A stretch of DNA of 64,000 nt from Achatina immaculata (Eukaryota > Mollusca > Gastropoda > Stylommatophora > Achatinidae). Numbering within the stretch: position 1 is the first letter of the stretch; each line of letters opens with the position of its first letter. Shown here piece by piece: positions 53,999 through 64,000 of the stretch. Location of the stretch: contig CM019704.1 of NCBI GenBank assembly GCA_009760885.1, positions 17,275,929 through 17,339,928 of the forward strand, given 5' to 3'. Made by a program: the position numbers and the translations under genes. The notes beneath the pieces are model-generated. The model saw nothing but the letters and a program-made list of their open reading frames with translations. It was not told the origin of the DNA and did not search any database.

Positions 53999-54134
53999 AT
54001 TATACAGTAGCACACAGGACGAGGAAGCAGGCAAAAGAAGAGAAAGTCTAAATTAATCTCTTCCTGGGCCTTTCGTCGCTTAGACAACGGTTCCGGTTTC
54101 TCACGTGATTCCTTTAGTCGCCGTAGTGACGTTT

Positions 54135-54412
54135 AGTGGGCCGGCTAGCGTAGTGGTTAGAGCACTCGTCTAGCAACCAAATGGTCGAGGGTTCGAATCC
54201 CCAGCTGAGCGGGATTTTTTTTTCCGACCAATACGGCCCTGAGGTCGACCCAGCCTCGTAAAATGGGTACCAGAGAAAATCTGGGAAGTAAAGGCAGCGA
54301 GGAAAGGAACTGGTCACCCTACCTCACACGCTGATGACCCAGCATAATGAGGTCTCTAACGCTTCACCCCCCTACGGCATTTGAAATGCTATGGGACTAT
54401 CTTTACTTTACT
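54135..54412 (+). mobile_element. tRNA-derived SINE S1 inside MITE P1
   Basis: Flanked by a perfect 11-bp duplication TAGTGACGTTT (54124-54134 and 54413-54423). The head GGCTAGCGTAGTGGTTAGAG has an A-box, and GAGGGTTCGAATCCCC a B-box. The body contains GACCCAGCCTCGTAAAATGG, and the tail is CTTTACTTTACT. It is intact and probably young. Confidence 0.92.
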
Positions 54413-54715
54413 TAGTGACGTTTGGTTAGTTTCATTAAAATCCCAGTGCAACGTTTACATTGTAAACATTTAGTGCGCATGCTCGTGACCTTTTTCAAAA
54501 TGGCCGAAGAGTGCTTAGTTACGATGGAGAAAACTGAAGTTTTCTGCGAGAAATTTAAATTTTTGGTGATGTTGATATTGTAGATAGGGGTATGGTTATG
54601 CCCTGTGACCAGACCATTGTTTTTTAATGTATCTCAAGTATAGCTATACATATTAGACGACTGGAGAAGTAGTTAGAAGGTTATTTCAGACATTATTTTA
54701 GCGATAATGAAACAT

Positions 54716-55923
54716 TTTGAATAGACTTAAAGATATAGCGGATACCGCAATGAGAGAAGGACAAGCAGAATTTCGAAAAGGGAGAAACTGTTTCGACTAG
54801 ATCTTTACTATAAGAATAATACTTGAAGAACATATTGAAAAATAGAAACCATTAATACTGAACTTCATAGGCTTTAAAAAGGCATTTGATAGCATACACA
54901 GAGATTCACTGTGGAGAATTATATATGGAATACCATGGATATGTGTATGTAGTCAAAACAGAAGAAGGGATGAGTGAATGGTTCCAGATTTAAACAGCCG
55001 TGAAACAAGGATGTATACTGTCTACTTTGCTTTTTGGAATTGCAATAGATTTCATAATGAAAAAAATACTCACAGATGACATAGGTATTTATTGGTTGGG
55101 TACATTGTACCCAGCTAGAAGATATTGATTTTGCTGCTGACATAACTCTTATCATTAACAATTTGAAATCCATGCAAAAAGAAAAAAGCAGATATCCTGT
55201 CTTCACTGGCTAGCAAAATAGGACTTGAAATTAACAAGGACAAAACAAAAATAAAGAAACTTCCCATTAATCAAGGTGGAAAAATACACGTAGAAGGGAC
55301 AGATGTTGAAGAAGTCAATCAATTTGCATACCTTGGCAGCTACATAGACCAGGATAGTGACACCAGAAAGGAAGTTAGAATTAGAATTGTAAAAGCAGCA
55401 TCGATCTTCAAGAATCTTGAGAACATAGGGCATTCAAAAGTTATAACCACAAAAACCAAATTAAAACTATTCAATTCAAATGTAATATCCACCCTCATTT
55501 ATTCATGCGAAAGCTGAAAAACAGCTAAAGAAATAGGCAAAAAAAAAATTAGACTCTTTTGAAAACAAATGCCCAAGGAAAATACTCGGCATCAAATGGA
55601 ACGAATTTAAGAACAATGCAGAGATAAAACAGATGACTGAACAACAACCAGTCTCATGGGTGATCAGGAAAAGGAGATGGACATATGTTGGTCACGTGAT
55701 GAGAAGAAACGCTCAGAGAATCCCAAAACAAGCTATAAAGTGGAACACAACAGGCCTTAGAAAAAGAGGTAGACCACCTGATACTCTAAAGAGGCCAAAT
55801 TAATAGGCATAAAATCCCTTGATGAGGTTGAAAAGCTCGCCGAAGACATGAAAAATTGGCGAACTACCTTGCGAGACCTGAACGGCCTTTAACGGCACGG
55901 AAGGATATAAGATAAGATATAAG
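54716..55923 (+). mobile_element. LINE-B, 5'-truncated, inside MITE P1
   Basis: Flanked by AATGAAACAT and AATGGAACAT (54706-54715 and 55924-55933, one mismatch). It encodes, with stops, AMREGQAEFRKGRNCFD, the RT region with LEDIDFAADITLI (FADD altered to FAAD), NQFAYLGSYIDQDSDTRKEV, and the C-terminus [20 protein letters not shown]. It ends GGATATAAGATAAGATATAA. Confidence 0.9.
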
Positions 55924-56256
55924 AATGGAACATAGAATCACAATACGACATCAACAGGTAGATCTACGCATCTCATATGGTACGTAGTGTACCTCTAGAC
56001 CTATCCGATGGTAAGTTGGACGCAATCGTTATCTAAAAACATCCCATTACTCCTTTTTGTGGTTAAAAAAAACTCTGAATTTATGAAATCTTCATACATA
56101 TTTAGTTATCTTGAAGCACAATAAGTACATTTTTCACACGGAAAAACTGTTTCATTCACATTTGACTAATATACCCCCTATACAGATCAAGACCCGCGCT
56201 TTTAATCCGGCACCAACCGAACGTCCACGTTTCTTCCTGTGGCACAAGAAGAGTCA

Positions 56257-57423
56257 TCTGTAGCAATAATGTAATAAAGGAAACACAGGGGAAGGTACTT
56301 GTCTCCTGGCTCGTACTAGTTTTAATTATACAAATTTCTCGCACTGGCTTTGTGCATATTTATAATTTTATACACTTATGCTCAAAAGCTGTTTGAATAA
56401 TTATGACGTCATTTAATCATCACTTTCTCCATCGTTTGAATAAAAACAACAATAATCTTTTTTTTCTTTATTTTTATTGCGAGTAAATCAATGAATTTGC
56501 ATCAGTAGAGCTAAGATTTTAAAAAATGAATAATACGAAATTACACAAGTAATTACACAAAAAGTCATGTAATATCGAAATTATTTCAGCAGAGTTTGCA
56601 TCAGTGAAAACTTGACACTCTCTCCACATTTAACTCTAACTACGTCTAATTTACTAATTTACAAGACTTACAAATCACGACACACGAGATGAGTCTAAAC
56701 TTGTCTAATCAAATGTACTAAGATAGTTATGCAAGCACGAGATCGAAGAGTTTGTAATAAAATATTTATACAGTATGTAAGCTTCACTTAATGTAATTTT
56801 AAATGGTTACCAACGCATGTACAATTCCGTGTACAGAAAGTCTCTAACGATCAATTTTTGCATGCTCTCGGAGCTATGTTTTGTTATGTACCAGTTGGTA
56901 GTACTTCACATTACTAGTTTCTTGAGTAAAAATTTGTAAATATTGCGTACGTTAGAAATTGTTTACCTAAGTACGAATCTATGTATGCCAGATCTGCGTC
57001 AAGTCGAAGCCCGTCTGTATAATGTTTAATGAGGCATCGTTCCTTGTTTATAAAACATTTTTTTTTTGGAGGGGGTTAGGATTGCATGTAATTAAACGAT
57101 GTCTAAAGTGTGACTTGGGAAACCGTTTTTTTTTTCAAGTTGGATACAGTGAAAGATAAAGCGACTAGTAAAAAAAAAAGTGAATATTTTTAAAGCTGAC
57201 AACTTATACTACGGCGAATTTCATTTCAATAATAAACCATGCAAGGGTCGGCGTTCTCAGTTAACATTTACAGCTTCTGTCTCAACAGCTCCCATGCGAC
57301 TTTCTTCGTCTCATTCCTTCGTGTTTTCTTGGAATTCTAGAGATTCTTTTTTTAGAATTGCCTAACTCCCTTTTTTAACCACTCCCTTTTTATCTTAGCC
57401 CACATCTGTAGGTTCAAGTAGAT
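56257..57423. other. No recognisable feature
   Basis: AT-rich; no coding or repeat signal identified. Confidence 0.45.
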
Positions 57424-57667
57424 GTAACGCTTTCACGCCAAAAATAGCACTTGCACAGTGTTGGTGGACGTTGCACGCCTCTGCGAATCAATGCTCAGAA
57501 CGATATTTAGGAAAACTAAATAAAAGGAAAACTACCACACTTCTAATCCAAACTATTTTTTTTTCTAAATTATAGAGTAGCTTCCTTCCAGTTTCTTTCT
57601 ACCAGACTTTCTCATAGAAATTTATTCTGGCAAAGCATGAAAATTAATTTAAGAGTCAAAGGTTTAA
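57424..57667. mobile_element. P2 MITE copy 1 (short, TTAA-type)
   Basis: Shares TTTATTCTGGCAAAGCATG and the preceding CTTCC...TTTCTT stretch with the copy at 59607-59841. The right end is at TTAA; the left is GTAACGCTTTCACGCC, a mutated TTAACTCTTTCAC-type end. Confidence 0.55.
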
Positions 57668-58261
57668 GAATGTAGAAACAGGAGAGAAGTGAAAGGAAGT
57701 AGCCACACTGGGAAAGGAATGGCTGTGTGTTGAGCCAAGTCGATGTGCATGAAACACTCTCCTTTACACACAAAGTCTCTCGTGTAAGTTTTACCCCGAC
57801 TTGTACATAGATTTTAAAATTTCTCTCGGAGTCTTGATTGCTACTTTCTTCATCTCAGTGGTTTAGTTCACGCAGATGAGGTTAAAAATAAGAAGAACCA
57901 TTTTTAAAAATAACATTAAAAAAAAATAAACTGCACCATAATAGTTAAAAATAAGATGTCATCTTATGTAATAAATATTTATGTATGCAATTACATATGT
58001 AATTTTGCAAAAGCAGTGTTTTTGTGTCTTTGAAAAAAAAACGGGGGTTACAATGATAACAGAAATATTTCGTCAGTTGTTGTAAGATACACAACCATAC
58101 AGGCGACCCTCTGTTTTATTTTATTTATTTATTTTGATTTGTTACTGTTCTGGTTACTAATATGTTGTTGTTCTACTCTTCCTGTAAACCTTGAAAGGTT
58201 TTTTTTCAGTACTATATTTATCGCTGTTTTACCCTCTTATTTATTTTCTCTTATATACAAA
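57668..58261. other. No recognisable feature
   Basis: AT-rich sequence with several T and A runs. Confidence 0.45.
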
Positions 58262-58562
58262 CAGAAAGGTAAAGGTAAAACCTCCGTTTCCATGCAAGTA
58301 AGACATACTTGGGGTACGGTGTCAGAGATTATCCAAGATTTTCCCCACATGAAAATGTGATGTGGTCAGTATCACGTCTGGCCGTATTTACCTTTCAGAT
58401 TTCTCTGGTGCCTATTTCTAGAGGCTTAGTGGACCCCCTGGGCCTTTCTTTGTGTGTGGTGGTACCAGGAAAAAGAAAATCCTATTTCTGGGACTTGAAC
58501 TCGGTACTACGAGATTAGAGACCGAGCTACTAACGACTGGACCAGCAAGGTCACCAGTTATA
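58262..58562 (-). mobile_element. tRNA-derived SINE S3, full length
   Basis: On the minus strand the head is TGGTCCAGTCGTTAGTAGCT (A-box region) and GAGTTCAAGTCCC (B-box). The body has GGGGTCCACTAAGCCTCTAG and AGACGTGATACTGACCACAT, and the tail is GGTTTTACCTTTACCTTT. Truncated copies are at 2814-2960 and 30838-31020. Confidence 0.88.
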
Positions 58563-59606
58563 TTTATCTTGTATAAATACTTTTTATAAATATGCCCCAT
58601 TTTTTTCATTCAGTGGTTCTCACTAGTTTGCCAGTTCTATGTTAAGTGAACCAATTGACTAACTTGACTGTATTTTCACGAATTAACACGACCAGTATCG
58701 CACACTGAAAGATAGTAGTTCTCAGTCTTAAGTCTAAAATAAATTAAGGCAACGTGAGGACTGTGGTAGGGTTGTGAGAAGATGCTATAGCAAATGTAAC
58801 TTAAAACAAAAAAAGCCCCCTTTTAAAAAGCTTCTTTCTCAATGTTTTGAGCATTTCGTAAAATCTTGATACCGGGAGACTGTTTAGGATGAGACTTTAT
58901 ACTTTGTGTGTGTGTGTGTGTGTGTGTGATTAGTTGCAAAGTTAAGTCGTGCAAAAGGAACTGAAAAAATATTTACTTAATTTTTTTTTTTTTTTTGGTT
59001 GAGTTTCAATATTTTAAAAAAATCTGATTTCAGCGGTCGCAGGTCACGCTCATTACTATCTTAGGGTAGCGCTAAAATATGTTGATAATCCTTGATGCAA
59101 GGTTCTCATGTTGCTCTTATGAGGTTATATTTTTAAAAAGGCACGTTGGAAAAGAGGAGTTAACTTTCTATATAGAAAATGTTTTCATTTCCGAGAAACT
59201 GTTGGTAACTGGGTGTCAGAATAAAGATGACGTCATGTTGTTAGATTTTTTCAAAAAATGCCATTGGGAAATGGAAACCCATGACCATATTCTGAACATC
59301 TATATATCTACCTACCTGCCTACCTATCTATCTGGTCCATGCCAGTCAGCTGTTGGTCGCCACTGATTTTCACAACCATCTATTCTTTTGCTCCTTCTAT
59401 AAGATGTGCCAGTCTTTTATTTCCTCAAGTATCTTGTTTCTTTGTCTTCCTCTGAAGCTCAAGCATTAGAACAAAATGTAGCAACCAACGTTGACTCGTT
59501 CATATACCTTTTCAAAACTAGCAAGTAGCTCTTACCGTTTTCCTTCACTGTGATGTCATTTCCGTTAAATACTAATTTCATGTCTGAGGGGAGAAAAACT
59601 GCTTTT
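58563..59606. other. No recognisable gene
   Basis: Contains a (GT)n run at about 58907-58928, a T run at 58982-58997 and CTAC/CTAT repeats at 59305-59333. Confidence 0.5.
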
Positions 59607-59841
59607 TTAACTCATGCTCCGAGACAACACTGGCAGGATTGCTAAATCTTGCAAACCTATGCAAATCAATGCTAAGAGTGATATTTGCATAGTCTAAATA
59701 AACTGAAAGTAGCATATTTCTAACTAAGCTCACAGTTTTAATTTATAAAATAACTTCCTTCTTAGTTTTCTTCCACCAAAATTTCTTATCGGAATTTATT
59801 CTGGCAAAGCATGGAAAATAATTAAGGAGTGAAAGAGTTAA
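59607..59841. mobile_element. P2 MITE copy 2 (short, TTAA-type)
   Basis: 235 bp from TTAA to TTAA. The ends are TTAACTCATGCTCC and, on the other strand, TTAACTCTTTCACTCC. It shares its right half with 57424-57667. Possible piggyBac-type MITE; the termini are imperfect. Confidence 0.6.
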
Positions 59842-59867
59842 ATTAACAACTGCTAGATAGCACGGTA

Positions 59868-59961
59868 ACGAGAGGCCTACAGGAGTGCTGTTAGGGAGGC
59901 TTATAGGAGTGCTGTTAGGGAGGCAAAGTTCCGCAAGGGACATGCAAATGACTGACTGAGC
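59868..59961 (+). mobile_element. 94-bp LINE-A tail insertion
   Basis: Flanked by TAGCACGGTA at 59858-59867 and 59962-59971. It contains only the last bases of LINE-A (GAGAGGCCTACAGGAGTGCT to ATGCAAATGACTGACTGAG), with a ~27-bp internal duplication around AGGAGTGCTGTTAGGGAGGC. Confidence 0.9.
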
Positions 59962-59971
59962 TAGCACGGTA

Positions 59972-60711
59972 CCGTAATAGAGCACAGTGTGTATGTCTGT
60001 CTCCAAAAATAGTAGAAAAATCATTTTAGGCACGAGGGGGAAAAAAAACGAAAGTGAATAACTGACACAAACCACGGATTCAGTAGGACGAGCCACCATC
60101 TTAGCAACTAGGGCAGTGGTTTCGAATGATTTATGGATTGAGGTATACCTGATTATGCAAATTTCTATCGCGGCAGGCACGTCTGTGTCCCTAAAGCTGG
60201 GTTCTCGTGCGATTAATCACATATTTCATTTTAGCATTTTCAAAGTTTACACACTACACTGATTACATTGACAGACAAAAATGAGAGCGATTTTAAGTTT
60301 CATCATACATGACATTCTTTTCAATGTGAAATGTGAGTCCGTTCTGAGCACAGACTTCTGATCATATGAGATTGCCCAGACAGGAACTAATAACTAAACT
60401 GCTGTAGGTTCTACACCTGACGGCTATTTATTATATAAATTAGCAAAAGTGCAATGTAATTTGGTCTAAAACATTTTTAACTCTGAATTTGGCGGTATAC
60501 AGTTTGAAAAAAAAAAAACCTATGAACTAGAGGACAAAGCAATTTTTGATACAGACAGGTGCTAAACCAAAGATTTACTATTTCTGCTTCACACATTATT
60601 TCATTCAACATTTCATGATTATACGCCAAGACAAATCATTGAGCTTAAAACACCACGTATATATTTTAGGCAATAAATGTTTCTATGTTGAAACTGTGAA
60701 TTTTGTGTATG
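59972..60711. other. No recognisable feature
   Basis: Nothing supported here. Confidence 0.45.
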
Positions 60712-60726
60712 TGAGTAAAATAATAA

Positions 60727-61330
60727 GCAGGTGCAGAAATTCAAATACCTTGGAGCAGTAATAACTTCAGATGGGAAATGCAGAACAGAAATTAGGAACA
60801 GAATAGGCCAAGCAAAGACTGCATTTCAGAGAATGAGAAACATATTGACCAACACATCCTTATCAATGAATGTTAGAAAACGAGTCCTAAAATGCTATAT
60901 TGAACCTATCTTGTTATATAGAAGTGAATCATGGACAATAGGCAAATCTGCACAAAAATCATTGGAAGCAGCAGAAATGTGGTTTATTAGAAGAATGTTG
61001 CGAATCCCCTGGACAGCAAAAATAACTAATGAAGAATGTAGGAGAAGAGCTGGAGAGACAAAAAACCTTGTCAAAAAGATAAGAGAGAGACAATGTACTT
61101 TCATAGGACATGCAATGAGAAGAGGGGGCATTGAAAATATTATAACAACAGGAAAAATAGAAGGAAGAAGATCAAGAGGAAGACCAAGAGAAATGATACT
61201 GGACAGTCTGACGGGATGGTGTGAGAGGAGATCACCAACTGAGCTGATGGCCTGCATGAAGGATCGTGTACTCTGGAGAAGCATAATAGCCAACGCCAGT
61301 CGGCATGGCACATGATGATGATAATGATGA
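60727..61330 (+). mobile_element. LINE-C, 5'-truncated, with 15-bp target duplication
   Basis: Flanked by TGAGTAAAATAATAA at 60712-60726 and 61331-61345. One intact frame from about 60731 to 61315 encodes the LINE C-terminus: FKYLGAVITSDGKCRTEIR, RNILTNTSLSMNVRKRVLK, EMWFIRRMLRIPWTAKITNE, GKIEGRRSRGRPREMILDSL and a final region ending in ASRHGT. The tail is ATGATGATGATAATGATGA. The intact frame and exact duplication mark a recent insertion. There is no RT palm, so it makes no active enzyme. Confidence 0.95.
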
Positions 61331-61345
61331 TGAGTAAAATAATAA

Positions 61346-62289
61346 TAATAATAATAAAACATTTGCGCAAGCAAGTACAATATAAACTACCATTACATTT
61401 ATCACAGTTACAGCCTGATGTTTGAGAATTTAAAAAATTACAGGAAAAAGTGTATATACAAAAACTAAAACTAAGTAAACTAATGAAGGTCATCAGAAAA
61501 TAATTAATTTTTCATAATTATTTGGTAGTATTCTGTCTGTTATTATAATACATGGCATTCTGTTCAATGTGAGCCTGTTTGGAAGCATAAGACTTTTGTT
61601 TTGTCTTTATTTGTGTTATGAAACACTGCTTGGGCTTGGAGAGGGATTACTAAGATCTGATCCAGTTAGTGTTGTTAAGACCTGACCTGTGTTTGTGTGT
61701 GCTGTTCCTCAAGGCTGTCCTGCTACTCGATTCATTTTGCTTTAACAGAGATATGCCTGTACAGGTGATTTCAGCAGCAAACGTCATGGGGTCACTCTCA
61801 TCAAAGTGAACTGAACCAAAGGTAACCACACTGTTGTCCCACCACATAATAGTGCTATATGAACAAAATGCTAACAGTGATACTACATCCTGACGTAGAG
61901 CGTTAGAAATGTATGGATTCATTTCATTTATGGAGTTTCCTGAGAAATCTGCTACTTAAATTGACTGAAGTGAATTAAAAGATGCGAGTACAAGGAAACT
62001 ACACTTTGTGACACGAACATTGCTTGCTGCTACTGTATGCAGTTATACAAATCCAACAACAGGTAAAGTTAAGCATGAGAGGAGCTGTTCAACAAAATGA
62101 TGCTCAGGAAAAGCCTACACAGCTGTTACCTGCCCACTTCAAAATTGTATTTTTAGATGAAAAGTGCCAGTGAGTAGGTAAAGAAAGGCACTTTTATCCG
62201 CTCTTGGTCAGATTTTGTGCTCGTAATTTAAAATCTTACAATAAACTTCAACATCCTGCTCACAGTGACAGGGTGATGATCCAGCACAA
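61346..62289. other. No recognisable feature
   Basis: Begins with an AAT microsatellite (61341-61356). The rest shows nothing identifiable. Confidence 0.45.
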
Positions 62290-63445
62290 ATAACGACAGG
62301 ATCTTTTCTTGCAGCACATCTAAGCCTACAACAGACAACATGATCTTTTCTTGCAGCACATCTAAGCCTACAACAGATAACAGGATCTTTTCTTGCAGCA
62401 CATCTAAGCCTACAACAGATAACAGGATCTTTTCTTGCACCACATCTAAGCCTACAACAGATAACAGGATCTTTTCTTGCAGCACATCTAAGCCTACAAC
62501 AGATAACAGGATCTTTTCTTGCACCACATCTAAGCCTACAACAGACAACAGGATCTTTTCTTGCACCACATCTAAGCCTACAACAGACAACAGGATCTTT
62601 TCTTGCACCACATCTAAGCCTACAACAGACAACAGGATCTTTTCTTGCACCACATCTAAGCCTACAACAGACAACAGGATCTTTTCTTGCACCACATCTA
62701 AGCCTACAACAGACAACAGGATCTTTTCTTGCACCACATCTAAGCCTACAACAGACAACAGGATCTTTTCTTGCACCACATCTAAGCCTACAACAGACAA
62801 CATGATCTTTTCTTGCACCACATCTAAGCCTACAACAGACAACAGGACCTTTTCTTGCACCACATCTAAGCCTACAACAGACAACATGATCTTTTCTTGC
62901 ACCACATCTAAGCCTACAACAGATAACAGGATCTTTTGTTGCTGCAAATATATAACCTACAACAGGATCTTTTCTTGCACCACATCTAAGCCTACAACAG
63001 ACAACAGGATCTTTCCTTGCAGCACATCTAAGCCTACAACAAACAACAGGATCTTTTCTTGCAGCACATCTAAGCCTACAACAAACAACAGGATCTTTTC
63101 TTGCACCACATCTAAGCCTACAACAGACAACAGGATCTTTTCTTGCTGCATATATAACCTACAACAGGATCTTTTCTTGCACCACATCTAAGCCTACAAC
63201 AGATAGCAGGATTTTTTCTTGCTACATATATAACCTACAACAGGATCTTTTCTTGCTGCATATATAACATACAACTGGATTTTCTAGCTACACATATCAC
63301 CTACAACAGGATCTTTTGTTGCTGCATATATAATCTACAACAGGATCTTTTCTTGCAGCACATCTAAGCCTACAAGAGACAACAGGATCTTTTCTTGCCA
63401 CACATATAACTCTACAACAGGATCTTTTCTTGCCAAACATCTAAT
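62290..63445. repeat. 42-bp minisatellite
   Basis: About 20 regular units of AGGATCTTTTCTTGCACCAC + ATCTAAGCCTACAACAGACA + AC, then shorter degenerate units with TGCATATATAACCTACAACA. The unit is a multiple of three without stops, so long frames are open on both strands (14-residue periods RIFSCTTSKPTTDN and KILLSVVGLDVVQE). I see no sign that they are genes. Confidence 0.95.
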
Positions 63446-63695
63446 CCTACAACAGAACATCTAACACCCCTATAATATATAAATTTGTTTATATTATGCA
63501 GAAATCCATGAAATTGTTCATTTAAAAGGTAATTGAGTTCCTTTTTTTATGTGAAATATAAAATCTGGACTTTGTCACCAGAGTTAAAGAATGATGGATG
63601 ATATTCACATCCAGTTTCATTTTTTTTTTGGTCAATTTATTTTATTTTGTGTGGTTTATCACAAGGATAGCTTACTCCAGATTTTTATTTTATTA

Positions 63696-64000
63696 CTAGC
63701 TGAGTACCCGACGTTGTCCGGGCATTTATCTATCCCAATCACGAAAGTTCTATTCATTTCCACAACCTTGTAGATGGTTCTACAAAGTTATATTCATTTC
63801 CACAACCTTCTAGAAGGTTTAAAGAGTCTAGACTGTTCGACAGAATTCAATTCGTTCTATTCGACTAAACTTGGGCGTAATTGTCACCAGGACTGTCATC
63901 AATCAACTTAGGAACGCTGAACATTATGGATTCGACACTAATCTCGGTCAATTTGGACATTTTATTTCCCACTCTCACCCTCATCCCCCTCTCCCATGCC
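63696..64000 (-). mobile_element. Helitron 3' end, element runs past the window
   Basis: The minus strand ends CCCGGACAACGTCGGG (63707-63722) then TACTCAG, CTAG (63696-63699) and T. A hairpin-like GC-rich motif about 8 bases before CTAG followed by T fits Helitron 3' ends. The stem has one wobble pair. The body continues to higher coordinates and is non-coding within the window. Confidence 0.6.

Larger units (their letters stand above)
54053..56256 (+). mobile_element. P1 MITE copy 3, split by a SINE and a LINE-B
   Basis: Left end TTAATCTCTTCCTGGGCC at 54053. Right end GGCACAAGAAGAGTCA, where the TTAA has mutated. Internal blocks match copies 1 and 2 (GACTGGAGAAGTAGTTAGAA, TTATTTCAGACATTATTTTA, ATATACCCCCTATACA, ATCAAGACCCGC). 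Removing the two insertions (about 0.28 and 1.2 kb) leaves roughly 0.7 kb, the same as the other copies. Confidence 0.8.

Noticed and set aside
54131..54210. Functional tRNA gene
   Set aside because: The tRNA-like head is fused to a SINE body and tail inside a target duplication.
58613..58632. CAGTGGTTCTCACTAG as a second hAT end
   Set aside because: Only the first ten bases fit and no partner or duplication was seen.
62228..63191. 283- and 239-codon frames as repeat-protein genes
   Set aside because: They are the two strands of a 42-bp minisatellite with no stop in the unit; there is no sign of a start context, splice sites or conservation.
62290..63445. CRISPR-like array
   Set aside because: The units are directly adjacent with no unique spacers, in animal DNA.

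Overview
The window is animal nuclear DNA, AT-rich, with intron-containing host coding sequence and a dense mix of metazoan transposable elements. Nothing in it is bacterial, phage or organellar. The repeat mix (Penelope-like elements, I-group and RTE/CR1-type LINEs, mariners, piggyBac-like MITEs, Helitron ends, several tRNA-derived SINEs) suits a marine invertebrate. My best guess is a mollusc, but no feature proves it.

One host gene can be reconstructed end to end. It is the ubiquitin-conjugating enzyme UBE2H on the minus strand, in seven coding exons from the ATG at 35911 to the stop at 15621. Every exon junction keeps frame and codon phase. There are two oddities: exon 2 lacks one base, breaking the frame inside a G run, and intron 3 has a GC donor. 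A promoter-like stretch with a GTCACGTGAC palindrome and an ATGGCGG motif lies just upstream of the ATG. The introns have been filled by mobile DNA: a nearly intact I-group LINE inside a 42-bp minisatellite (18.2-23.9 kb), an EN-RT LINE (24.6-27.6 kb), further LINE fragments, SINEs and MITEs.

Region by region: 0-6.7 kb holds LINE-A, R1, LINE-B, SINE and Penelope fragments; 6.7-14.6 kb is mostly sequence I cannot assign, with one mariner deletion derivative; 14.6-36 kb is the UBE2H locus; 36-38.4 kb is unassigned; 38.4-42.3 kb holds a LINE and two full-length mariners side by side; 42.6-51 kb is one Penelope-like element carrying inverted terminal sequence and split by a 1.48-kb non-autonomous element, an inverted Penelope end and a twin-primed LINE-B; 51.3-52.9 kb looks like a Helitron interrupted by LINE-C; 53.8-56.3 kb is a piggyBac-like MITE containing a SINE and a LINE-B; 56.3-62.3 kb holds small MITEs, a SINE and short LINE insertions; 62.3-63.4 kb is a second 42-bp minisatellite; a Helitron end lies at the right edge.

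Family labels used below: LINE-A (tail of ATGACTGA type), LINE-B (tail of GATATAAGA type), LINE-C (tail of ATG repeats), LINE-D, LINE-E; SINE S1, S2, S3; R1 (unclassified repeat); P1 and P2 (TTAA-flanked MITEs). These are local names, not database names. The richest observations are nested insertions with readable target-site duplications, a textbook twin-priming product, and a hairpin followed by GAAAC-GTC, resembling a hammerhead ribozyme, that covaries among Penelope termini.
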